Shown one piece after another: positions 44,493-54,844 of a stretch of 64,000 nt of DNA. Source of the stretch: Mesostigma viride (Eukaryota; Streptophyta; Mesostigmatophyceae; Mesostigmatales; Mesostigmataceae); NCBI GenBank assembly GCA_009746045.1, contig RPFO01000199.1, positions 294,501 through 358,500 on the forward strand, given 5' to 3'. The position numbers and the translations under genes were made by a program. The notes below the pieces were generated by a model. That model did no database searches. It was given only the letters and a program-made list of their open reading frames with translations, and was not told where the DNA came from. The number at the start of each line of letters is the position of its first letter. Position 1 is the stretch's first letter.

Positions 44493-47400
44493 TGTCTAAT
44501 CACCAAGAAAATGTCCTCAAATGAGGACATTTTCTAGCATGGATACCATTTGCTACTAACACATGTCAACACATCCATGGGTACGGCATGGAACCATGTT
44601 CATTTATTATATGTTCAAGAGTTGCAATGCTTAACATCCATGAAATATGCTCATTGTATAATTGTTTACGATTTATGAATGCAGGGGGGTCGCTACGCGA
44701 GTGACCAAATAGCACCCAAGTCAACAATATGCCAAGAAAGAAGGCATGGCCAGGTCATGGCTGGTCCTGAAAATGCACCCAGGGTGCCCACAAAATGTCT
44801 ATGTTACACCCTCGCAGTCCTAGACCCTGCAGCCTGCCCAGGGGGGGGCACAAAATGTAACTGGCAGCCAGGGACCATGGTGCACGCCAAACAGCAGGTG
44901 TAAAGCTAGCTCAGTCCAAAGAGTGAAATATGATGCAAATACTTGCCAAGGTTAGGTCCATGATCGTTAGTAGAGGCTCGGCTGCCACCACGGTGCTAAA
45001 CCATCGTGGTGAACCCTTACGTTATATATGAAACATATACTGCAAAGAGGCACAAGTTGTAACACAAGCACAATGTAAAAATGACAAGCTCAAGTTTCTG
45101 AGCCAGTCTTGATCACTTGGACATGAGTTGAAGCATTAGAAACATATGGGCAACATACCAGCAAGCCTTGAAAAACTTCTCAGCAACAAGGCAGTATATG
45201 TGTTGAATCAAACTAGCACATCGCAATTAAGCACAGCGACTTCTACTTGCTGCTGTTTTGATAACGCAAGGCCGTTTACCTTTTCAGTGACGCAACGGGA
45301 AAAGAAAGTACCGCCCAGCAAACTTCCGTTATCCCACGGACATAAACGTAATCAAAACCACGAAGTTGGGCATTGAAAGCAACCGGAATTATCACGTCTG
45401 CGGGAGTTATAGTGTTGGTTTTCCCAGAAAAAGTCCTAAATTTAGGACCACATGGAATTAAAATATATACATGCAAACATTAAAATTTGACCCTGGCATT
45501 CGTGCCCATGACAGATAACACACTTTTTTAGTTTCTATCAAAAACCTGGGGTCAAATAATTACATTTAGTGCATGAATGGGCCCTGCCACCTGCCAGACC
45601 TCAAAGCGCGACTTTGGCCAAAATGTGGGTTTTGGGACCATTAGGACCAATTAGTGTCAACGCATTACCATGCTATCCACACGGTCCCTTGAGCATCTTA
45701 CAAGCGCTAGGGGACCCTACGAGGCCTTGGGATGGCGGGGCAGCGTATAACAAGGCCATACCCTGCTGTGGCTGCCTCTCTATATACGCGTGCTTAACGG
45801 TGTCACAGTTGGTGCAGGTAATGCAATATATGTACGGTTGCATGGTTGCTGAGGTTGCCCGGCTTGAACATGGCCCACCCCTTGCGGTAAACTTTCTCTA
45901 ACTAAGCATATGCCAAACCTTCTTTGACATCACGGACATGCTGGCCACCACCCAGCGATGAAAAAACAATGCATTTGCATTGCAACTAATCGGTTTTCTC
46001 TGAATATAGTTTAATTAACGCACGCGGGAAAGATAAGGCCGCCATGCCTTGGCCTGGATGTGGAAGGCTGTCTGCGACATGGGCTGACTAATTCGATCTG
46101 TACAAAGGGTTTCCTGCTCGCCCGAATTTTCCTTGGATGACCCGGTTATAAGGGTCGGTGGCTATTAATTAGCGGTCCGAGAAAATTAATTGTAGGTTTT
46201 ATACGACTTGCTTGCAAAGATTCGTGTTTGGTTGCACCAGCTTCGAGATTAGGTGGGGACCTGTAGGGTCGGCTGGTTGCTTAACGAATCTTTGGCTGAT
46301 TTTTTGGGTTCTTTAGTGAGTCGTGATTAATTATTGTATAGTGGATTCGGACCGGCCCAAGGGGTCGATGGGCGAGTTTTATGTTTGTCAGTCTTGGGAA
46401 CCTTGTACAACTACCTGTACGGTTAACGCACTAGCCTGGGGGTGCGTGGCCACGTTGTTTGTAGTGGCGTTTTCAGCACTGTTCAGGCCGGCGTGTGACG
46501 CATGCCGGTGTTAATTAATTTAGGATGATGTCAGCTTGTGTGTCGGCGGGCCATGCCTTAAGCAAGCTAGGCAGGCAATGATCCGCAATTGTTTCTTTCC
46601 CCTCCCTCCCACCCTGGAGGCTTCTTGCTTCGGCGTGCGGATTGAGAAACCTTAAGGCCACTGTTAACTGCTGCATTTGTGGCAGGGCTCCACACATGAA
46701 TGCAGCCAAATCAAGTTACAAAACAACGTTGTGCTAACATGCAACGCTTTGTGAGCGAATTCGGGGTGCATGTAACACGTAAACCGTACTGTATATACTG
46801 TCTGAGAACACCCTGAACGACTGCAGGCCATAGGACCATGGTTTATAACTAACACATGAGTAAAACTGCTCTTACGCATGTGTGTTTTAGCTGCAGCGGA
46901 CGACGAAGATAGAGACGTAAAAAATTGTATGACGTAAACCAACTATGTGTGACAGTTATGTGCACAGAGAGCGTCCCCTCTTTTTAGGCATAGCTGGCTG
47001 ACTCAAAACACCACGACAGCGTTGCCAGTTACACTCATGTCTCATGATCTAGGACACCCCGGCACGTACCTGCTACTTACGTCGCCTCATTCCAGATGGT
47101 TGCAAAAAAGTCGCTGAAATCCGCAGCGAGGTCAGCTTTCCGAGAGCTGAGCGCACCAAAGCTGGCCAACCGGTTCGACAATGATATAAACCACGCTTGT
47201 GCTGCGTTCTAGGTCCAAGAAATACCGAAAGTGAAGACCTATAAGGTGCGCTCGCTGCCCAGCCTGAACGTCCCTAAAACATGGTCGACAATGGAAATCG
47301 GGCAAGAATATCACGGCCCAGGCGCTCCCATGTCAAAAACTCCGTTTCTAAACTCCAGACTATAATCAAAATCGTCCACAAAAATTTCCTGGCTTGATTC

Positions 47401-48744
47401 GCACCACCATTGCTAATACACTAACATGTTTGTGCCAAAATCGACCCTCCGCGAGCAGGCGATCTGCGACCCATTTGTGTTGTGCCGCTGTGCTACAGCG
47501 CTACACATTAAAACTTGCGCAGAAAATATTCACAGCCTTTAAGCATAACTAACAACCTTTCGTTTTTGCTACTGGGCGCCCGAAATGATAAACGCACGTG
47601 AAAACGCCGGCCACGATTGTCAGGTCGCCATATCCACCTCACTTCATTCCCGCACCCACTTTTTCGCTCCAAAATCGGTTATATTTTTGGTCGAGGTACC
47701 TACTTTCCCGCCACTATACCCGGTACCCGGGTACGGAATCCGGGTACCATGTGCCGGTACCACGGGTCGGGTACATCATGCCGGGTACGGTCCACATGGG
47801 GTACGGTCCATATAGTGACCCCCCCCCCCGGTACCTCGGTTATAGTGACCACTAGGACGATTTAGGACAAAGTCCTAAATTTAGGACCGTGGGAGCGCTA
47901 ACAATAGGTTACAATCCGCTTAACACGCTTACTTAGAACGATGCGGTTGAGAATGACAGTCGGATCCTTGTTCTTTACGTGCGCCCAAGCCGCCAGCTGC
48001 GCGGGACAGCTCAAGAAATATATATTAAAGGACGGTGACGCGTGGGAAGCACCAAGCCTTGCGGCAAAAGAAAAATATGGCTCGCGCTCGCCATGGTTTT
48101 CACCAGGCGCGACTTTCGACATCACGACGAAAAAATAGAGACTCTTTGACGTATGCAACTGCCCAGGTCCCTCTTCTCCCCATGTCGCCCATAAGCCCAG
48201 AAGCGTACCATAACCCATACTCGCGATATCCGCAGCGCCTGGGCGGAAAAAGAAATTGTAAAACCGAACTGCGAACTGACCTATCATGCGATCTACGTAG
48301 CTCTCAGATTTTCTTCAACAATGCCAAAATCCGTTCATGAACAAAATTTTCGACATATACAAAGCACCTGCACGTGAAGAATAGCATCTTCGAAATCACT
48401 AGATGACGATCTAAAATGCTGTCTTCGTCCGGGGCAAAATAATGCCCTATAACATTCAGGCAAGCCTCGGAACTGGCACGACCCCATAACCGCCACTCGA
48501 CAAAACACTCGATTGCATTGCGATGTTCTTGCTATTGTAGGTACTTTTCGTCGCCTCATATTTTCCAGGTACGGTCGACCCCTGTCGACCCCAGGGGCTT
48601 GGCGCGCTCAGTACCTATCCCAGTTTCGCGCCAAAACCCACCAAGTGACCCTAGGACCAAATTTGGCGCCAAAACCGCGCCCCTGACCCCCCCCATCTCA
48701 AACGAGGACTATGTCCTCAAATAAGGACATTTGGTTTTTGGACA
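44493..48744. mobile_element. TTAA-4 DNA transposon, 4.25 kb, inserted in LINE-B
   Basis: TTAA at 44489-44492 and 48745-48748 flanks inverted ends TGTCTAATCACCAA and TTGGTTTTTGGACA. Just inside each end is a palindrome (ATGTCCTCAAATGAGGACAT at about 44511; TGTCCTCAAATAAGGACA at about 48711). Two more palindromes GTCCTAAATTTAGGAC sit at about 45434 and 47871. A dense cluster of GGTACC/GGTAC words occupies 47715-47845. Many short open frames occur, none with a recognisable transposase, so autonomy is doubtful. Confidence 0.65.
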
Positions 48745-48748
48745 TTAA

Positions 48749-48935
48749 GCCCCACACACACAAGCGGAAGGGGCGCTTTGCTGAGTATAGTGTAGTTAGG
48801 ATTTTCTAGACTAGATAGCTTAGAGTTAGCTTAGTTCGATTACGCGACTTCGCCCACCTTCACCCATCCAGCAAGGAATATGTGCTACATGATCTCCCAA
48901 GGGAGTCATGTTATAATTTAATTAAATTTGTATGG
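48749..48935 (+). mobile_element. LINE-B 3' end, right fragment
   Basis: Continues the copy interrupted at 44488: the lysine/glycine-rich C terminus, 3' untranslated region with cacccatccagcaagg, and a hairpin variant ctcccaagggag (48894-48905). Confidence 0.65.
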
Positions 48936-48949
48936 GTGGCCAGCAGCAT

Positions 48950-49528
48950 CAGAACTTGTTCCTCTATCTCCATACGGCTCTCCTCCGTGTGGTGTGTGCC
49001 ATGGTTCGGTCGGTCTTTCCCCACTCCACCATCAAGTGCTAGGACGCGGATGGGGCCGCCCTCTACTCACCCAACCACCGCCCCGACATTACCGTGCTTG
49101 ACGGCTACGATGGGCAGGGTTGCAACCTGCTCATCGATGCCTCCGTGGCTCGGCCGCTCTCCGGTCGCCACATCCTCCGGGCGGCTGTGGATGCCGGCGC
49201 TGCTGCCGCTGTGGCTGAGCGCGACGAGTTTGCCCCTACGGCACTGTGGCGCCCCACCGGGTCATCGGCTTTTGTCCTTGAGGAGTTCGGGGCCATGGGC
49301 CCCAAGACCGTCGGCGGAGTTTTTCACGAGTGCTGCCAGCGCCGTGAAGACCGCCTCGACCTCGATCGAGGGTCAGACCGCCCCGTGGTCTGCCCGCACG
49401 TGCCGGTGGTCCTCGAATTGGCGGCAGCGCCTGTCACTCGCCCTCACTCGCCCTCACTCGCACCGTGGCTGATCGATGTGTTATTCTGCCGCACCCGGGC
49501 CGACTTTGTCGCGACCCATGCAGTCTAG
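48950..49528 (+). pseudogene. Non-LTR retroelement C-terminal nuclease-like domain, relic
   Basis: Across frames the plus strand encodes RPDITVLDGYDGQGCNLLID, ASVARP, a helical alanine-rich segment with AAVAERDEF, and SAFVLEEFGAMGPKTVGG. This pattern (D, then xIDxSV, then a helix ending near a lysine or aspartate, then a VxEEFGxMG strand) resembles the PD-(D/E)XK-like domain found after many non-LTR reverse transcriptases. The usual lysine after the helix is not conserved and frames are broken upstream. The assignment is tentative. Confidence 0.4.
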
Positions 49529-49747
49529 ATCCCTCCCAGGTCTGCATGGTGGGCCGGCAGCGATGTTGCTGCGTGTCGTAGTTTTGTGATGGAGTTAGTT
49601 GTACCTTGTGCAGCTGGCGTGTTCCCTGGATATCCGTGTCAGATTACCATTAATTTCTTCAGGGTTCTTCTTCTTTTCGGGTTTTTCCTTGTGTTGTGCA
49701 TGCCAATCTCACCTCCGTAATTTATTATTAATTTTCCATGAATATAT

Positions 49748-50481
49748 TTGACCCCTAAATGGTCTTGCTACCGATTTTCCGCCAAAAATCGGCTTAGAGC
49801 CGATGCATCGGCCCCTTCTCGGGGGACCAAATGCCGCGAAAACTATTGAGAATTAGGAAACGTTTAGCTGAGAAGATCGAAAGTTTATGATTTTCCTCAC
49901 AGCCTGATACTAGGGTTCGCATACTTCTGACAAAGTTATAGAGGTGTTCTGGCCGGTCAAAGTACAAGGGGTCAGGGTACTTTTTCACGTACAACGTGCA
50001 TTCCGGAAAACGACGCCCTGGCCATGGCGGCTTGCGCCCACGCATGGCATTTACGTTTGCGTTTGAATTTTCTGGCCAAACTTAGGAAAATGATTTTTTA
50101 CGTCCTATTATTTAATTCCTGTATGATCTTGAAGATCATACAGGCAAATTTTCGGTTCGCGGGAATGCCATTTGATAGGTGTCGGCAGCGTTCTTGCTGG
50201 AAAAAACTGCGATCAGGCCGGATAATGTAGAAACGTTGACAGCAATACCTTTCCGGCGTAGGATATATTGGTTTCTTTGTACTTTTTATGATGCTTTGTA
50301 GTCGTAAACGTGCAAGGGTGGCCAGAAATCGCCGAATCTAGCGACCATGCATGCTGCACAACTTTGGTGTGCCAAAATGCGCCATTTTGCGGCCACCGCC
50401 TAGGCCAAGGTAACGCCAGCCATCAGCAGGCAATGGTAAAGCTTAAGCATCGTTTTCCTATCTATGTTTGACGTTTATATA
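49748..50481 (-). mobile_element. TTAA-1 DNA transposon, partial copy (right half)
   Basis: Begins with TTGACCCCTAAATGG, the terminus with a decayed TTAA, followed by a CCGATGCATCGG palindrome at about 49799. It is an inverted match to 25385-26063 with few differences. A 20-bp-scale insertion (ctattatttaattcctgtatgatc) at about 50105 distinguishes it. The copy breaks off at about 50481, where retroelement-type sequence starts. Confidence 0.75.
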
Positions 50482-50952
50482 TATTAAATATATAATTACT
50501 TACAGCAGAGTGAAATCACTCAAACCAAAGCAAACGCCCACCTATAAACCTATATACAGAGCCATGTCAAAGCTCTATACTACGATAAGAACAATGGAAA
50601 CTCCTAACGGGAGGGACCTAATAATAGCCCTGCTGCACCGCAAAATCAGCGCGTACGGCGGAGCATGATGTCAGCCATGGCCCGAGTCAGCGCCACCGAC
50701 AAGCGCACCTGTCAACGCAGGTACCCGCAGAGCCCTAGTGTATCCACTAGAGTGCGCCCCGCCGGCTCTGTCCAAGGCAGGATACGGTTGAAGTTGAGCC
50801 AAACCGGAAATCAGGATGATGTCGCGACGCCCAAAACCAGCAGGGCCCCAGCGTGTCCGCTGGAGTGCGCCCTGCCGACTCCTCCAACGGAGCTGCATCG
50901 TTTTATACTGCGCCCCCCGGCCTAGACCGGGGCAGGCGCATCCACACACTTG

Positions 50953-52557
50953 CTACTGCCAGTGTGAACTCCACTGAGCGGGGGGGAACTCCTCAGCCAG
51001 CAACCACACCCACCGCGGCACTTGCACCGCTAGAGCACGGTGCAGGCCCACGTAGTGGTCCACCGACTTGAACTGGCGCCAACGCCCGCGCTTCTGGATG
51101 TCTGGGAGTGAAACGCCCTGCAGGTAGTCGTACGTTGCCCCACCATGTCGCATGGAGTAGGGCGGAAACATCCCCCGCAGGCCCAGAACATCCCACGCCG
51201 CGTGCCACCGACGAGAGAACTGGCTGTAGTTGAGGCTCCCAAACAAGGGCTCCTCGGGCTCCCGCCCAGCGCACAGGCGCTCGAGCACGTACAGCGAGAG
51301 GGGATCCTGCACCACCACCGCCTGTGCACCCCCCTTGGCTGTCTTGGGATCCCGCAGAAGAAGCGCGCCCAGTCCCCGCTGCCCCAGGCGACGGTCGCCA
51401 CGCAGTGCCACGTCCCCCACTCGGAGCTTGAAGGCCTCCCCGATGCGCAGGTTTTGCTGGAAAATGATGACGCACACGGCTGCTGCCATGGGCGCCCCCT
51501 GCCAGCGGAGGATCTGCACCACCAGGTAGAGCAGCTCCCACGGCACCGGATTGGGGCTATGCGTTTGCACGCGTCGCTGCCACCCGTACAGGAGCCGGCG
51601 GGCCTCGCGCCACGCCTGCACTTGGCTGGGGTAGTACAGTTGCAGCCCACACAGCGCCCTCATGCACATGGAACGCCCTGCTCCCCCTCCATCCTCGTAG
51701 ACAGACACGAGCCACTCGCAGAACACGCTCTCCGCTTCCTCCTGCGGTACAGCACCATAGGGCTCAGCCCACAGGAGGTACGCGATCACTGCGCGATGGT
51801 AGCTGCGCAGGGTCGCGGGCAGCACGGTGCTCTCCAGCAGTTCCTGCCGCCCTCCCGGACCCGGGTTACTCTCCACATCGCCATCGGCGGTAAGGTCCCG
51901 CACCCACCGGCCCCGGCTGGGCGCGTCAGCGGGGTTTCGCTCCGAGCGGATGTACACCCAGTGGTACCTGGTGTTGCTGGCACAGCCCAGGGCGGCAGCG
52001 CGGCGGCACCACGTGTTGAGGCGGTAAGATGATGACCGCCCCTTCACCACTGCCCCCACAACGGCGGTGTTATCCACCAGCCGTACGTGCCGTCGCCCCC
52101 ACCGCGCCCGCGTGCGCAGCCCCCACTCCAGGCTCTGCACGGCTGCGCGCGCCTCTTTCTCATTGATGTGCGCCCCCGCGTCCCTCCACCGGTGTTTCAC
52201 CGCCACACGCCAGCGGGCGGTCGCCACCGCCCGATGTTCCCTCTCCCCCGTTCGCTCCACACCGACCTCTTCCGACCCGACACACAGAGTCTTCCACCCC
52301 TTCATTTCGCGGCAGTTGGACAAAGCCTTCACGTCTGCCTCTGCCAGACGGGCATACACCACACCGGAGCCCCGGCTCGACGCGTCACTGGCCACGACGG
52401 TGGTGTCCAGTGGCTGGTTGCGCTGCGCATGCACCAGGGGAGCCAGGCAGACAGCCGCCCAGAGCTCCCGGCGCACACTTGCCCAGAGTTGGAAGCGTCC
52501 TCCCTTGCGGAGGGCCAGCACTTGGTGGAGCATCCTGTAGGCGTGGAACCAGGTGCT
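50953..52557 (-). CDS. RNase H - 2A - tyrosine recombinase polyprotein segment (older copy)
   Basis: RNase H removes template RNA; the tyrosine recombinase integrates a circular DNA intermediate. Numbering from the Met at 52533 (the frame is open upstream to the split). RNase H: D50 (VVASDASSRGSG), E125/E127 (INEKEARAAV), D154 (RLVDNTAVV), D203 (ERNPADAPSR). DVESNPGP at 219-226 is a 2A motif. Recombinase: core-binding part 236-330, R363 (LRIGEAFKL), K400 region, R462-H463 (YSMRHGGAT), Y494 (VDHYVGLH). The first His of the usual HxxR is Tyr459 here. The frame is intact for 526 residues. The polyprotein was cut from its reverse transcriptase by the insertion at 52561-58719. Confidence 0.88.
   Translation of the reverse strand, partial: STWFHAYRMLHQVLALRKGGRFQLWASVRRELWAAVCLAPLVHAQRNQPLDTTVVASDASSRGSGVVYARLAEADVKALSNCREMKGWKTLCVGSEEVGVERTGEREHRAVATARWRVAVKHRWRDAGAHINEKEARAAVQSLEWGLRTRARWGRRHVRLVDNTAVVGAVVKGRSSSYRLNTWCRRAAALGCASNTRYHWVYIRSERNPADAPSRGRWVRDLTADGDVESNPGPGGRQELLESTVLPATLRSYHRAVIAYLLWAEPYGAVPQEEAESVFCEWLVSVYEDGGGAGRSMCMRALCGLQLYYPSQVQAWREARRLLYGWQRRVQTHSPNPVPWELLYLVVQILRWQGAPMAAAVCVIIFQQNLRIGEAFKLRVGDVALRGDRRLGQRGLGALLLRDPKTAKGGAQAVVVQDPLSLYVLERLCAGREPEEPLFGSLNYSQFSRRWHAAWDVLGLRGMFPPYSMRHGGATYDYLQGVSLPDIQKRGRWRQFKSVDHYVGLHRALAVQVPRWVWLLAEEFPPAQWSSHWQ
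51856..51879 (-). other. 2A-type ribosome-skipping motif (older copy)
   Basis: Codons spell DVESNPGP, matching the 2A consensus D(V/I)ExNPGP, preceded by Gly. Skipping between the last Gly and Pro would separate RNase H from the recombinase. The motif lies 16 residues after the last RNase H aspartate and just before the recombinase core-binding domain, i.e. in a linker. Confidence 0.8.
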
Positions 52558-52560
52558 TTG

Positions 52561-53072
52561 ATTGATCTTACGATCGGGATTCCCTGATTTTGCCTGGGGG
52601 AGCGGAGGGATGGAGGTGCGCCGCTACCTTGGAGGCGCTACACCGTTGCCCAGTGGTGCAAGTCGACATGCGGGAGCCAAACGGGGTGGCCACGCCCTCT
52701 CTGGAGGGTCTGACAGCCTTGGATGGGATGGGCCTCAGATGTAGTTCGAACTAGTTCAAAGTTAGTACAGGTAGTTCAAACTAGTTCAAACGAGTTCAAT
52801 CTACTTCAACTAGTATCCAGGGACCCTCAAGATATGCCAGGTGGTTGCTGAACGGTTCTGGCATGACAGAACATGTGTGACATCATAAAAATGTAGTACA
52901 ATGTTGAAAAAAGTAGTATCAGGGTCCTAGATCTGGTACAGTAGTATTCTGAGGTCATTCTTACATGGAGCGCCGCGCCAGCGGGGCGCCGCACTTGCGT
53001 GTGTCACGGATGCAACGTTGATGCGATGTATTTCAAGGTGGTGATGGCTGCCAAGCCAGCTTATCAGTTTTC
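52561..53072 (+). repeat. Split direct repeat A1
   Basis: 512 bp, matching A2 (58034-58540) apart from a 5-bp difference (atggg) and a few substitutions. It contains a run of agttcaaactagttcaaacg-type words (52740-52812). It probably carries promoter or replication signals. Confidence 0.92.
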
Positions 53073-53313
53073 AACACAACTAGAGCAATACTTCACCGTT
53101 TTTGACAAAGTTGGTGTCAAACTAATCGTGAGACAATAGCCGACAACATTTTGACGGTTTTCGCACCAAGTTTTGACGGGTTTGCGCAACGGGAGTAAAA
53201 GTCCGCAAGGTAGAACTGAGTGACAAATTTTCAGTCCGAAATTTTTCTCAGTCTCCAAGATTGCGGAATATTGAGCCTAGTTGTGAGAAATTTCTTCATC
53301 TTTGAATTCTATA

Positions 53314-54026
53314 ATGGCTAGTGATCACGAAGACACCACCCTTGAGGCAGTAGACCGAGATTTCTTATTAAATGTGAAAAAATCGTATTTTCAGGGGGGC
53401 AAGGAGCTGTTAACGACTTTGAAGTTCTTGACTGAGTATCTCGGTCCAAACTGGGCCCAAAGGCTTACTACTATGTCTGAGGGTCGTTTGACATCCTTGG
53501 GACAGTTTCTCAAGACTGCAGGGCTCCAGATTAGTGAGGGGTCAAGTGATTCCGACATGGGTTCCATGTTGTGCAAGGCCATTACTCTAGAGATGAAGAA
53601 GCCCCCAGTGGCCACTGGGGGCAAGGGGAAGACTGGTCCAGCCAGGGGCGAAAGGACCCGAAAGGATCCTCCCAGCAACGGCACCGACGAGGAAGAGGAG
53701 GACGCGACGAGCTCTGAGGATTTTTTGGACGCGCGCGAGCAGCTGGCCCCTGCTGCTGCTCGCGCCAAGGGAAAGAAGTCTCAGGGCAGGAACCGAAAGC
53801 TGGCAGAGAATGCTGCCCTTCTGGCGGGCGTCCGCGAGCTCATCGGAGCGGAGTTGCAAGCCCTGGCGCGGGGGAAGAGGAGGGACGCGAGGAAAGGGAA
53901 GAGCCAGCGCGAGGACAAGGGGGGCAAGGGCCATCCGAAGAGCAAGCGCCAGGAGAAGAGACGCGCGCGGCGCGGGAGCAGCCCAGGCTCGACAGACACC
54001 AGCAGTGGGAGCGACGAGAGTCGCGC

Positions 54027-54103
<77 letters not shown>

Positions 54104-54844
54104 TCCGACAGCGAGAGCAGAGGCCGTGGCAGGGGCAGGGGTGGCGCTCGGTCGCGCCGCGACAAGTCCCGGGAGCGACGTGGGCATGGCAGGGGCCGTT
54201 CTGCGGAGCCCAAGGGGCGTCGGGATCGCTCCCGCGAGCGTCGCAAGGAGCGGCAGCGGTCCAGCAGCCGGAGCACGAGTCGGGACTCCTCCCAGCGGAG
54301 CTCGCGTCGATCGCGGGAGCGTGTGAGGGAGAGAGACCTGCGCCGAACCACCAAGGGGGTGCGTCTCCCCCGGCGAGCTTTCAAAGTGGCCTGGCGCCTG
54401 TTGGTCAAGGACCGCGACGACAGGGTGCTGCCGCTGCAGGTGCTGGATGCGCGCCAGGTCGCGCACGGGAGCCTGCAGGCCCGCTTGGCCCTTCGCAAGG
54501 AGCAGGAGGGCGTTGGGGCTGCACCGGGAGCCCCCCGCGGGTGGAAGAACAGCACGCACCATCTGGTGTGCAACAACCTGACCTACATTCTGGATGTGGC
54601 CATCCAAGAGCTGGGGGAGGATGTGGTGACGGAGCTGGCCTGCTTCGAGTACCTGGCGCGTGTGGTCGAGGCGTTCCTCATGGTGGAGAAGACCAGCGGC
54701 TGGAACAACGGGGCGATGCACCTGCTGCCACTGGTGGAGGGCAGTACTATTGGAAGCGCAGCAGCCCGGGCAGCGCGGAAGGCGGCTCGCCAGGAGGCGG
54801 AGCTGGCATCGGCGGCGGCGGCGGCGGCCAAAAAGGACAAGTGA
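53314..54844 (+). pseudogene. Retrotransposon Gag-like protein with frameshift in a CAG tract
   Basis: Gag packages element RNA. The ATG at 53314 gives MASDHEDTTLEAVDRDFLLN, a helical N terminus, then acidic and lysine-rich regions. At 54028-54096 there are 23 CAG units. Before the tract the coding frame reads Gln; the downstream coding frame reads Ser, then [16 protein letters not shown] and many RS/SR dipeptides (54100-54330). That means a +1 shift in or next to the tract. The second part continues with VCNNLTYILDVAIQELGED and ends in TGA at 54842-54844. The RS-rich part is probably RNA-binding. Whether the shift is a mutation or programmed is unknown. Confidence 0.6.

Larger units (their letters stand above)
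50482..52560 (-). mobile_element. Older PAT/Kangaroo-like retrotransposon, 3' part
   Basis: The 3' portion (RNase H, 2A, tyrosine recombinase and downstream DNA) of an element on the minus strand. Its reverse-transcriptase part lies at 58720-59437, beyond the younger element that split it. Downstream of the recombinase two related blocks with actctagtggatacactagggc-like words (50735 and 50855) recur in the younger copy at 57775-57805. Confidence 0.75.

Noticed and set aside
44493-48744. Autonomous transposase gene inside the 4.25-kb TTAA-4 element
   Set aside because: I read the open frames there (for example 47898-48287 minus and 45569-45901 plus) and found no transposase motif. They are short and scattered.
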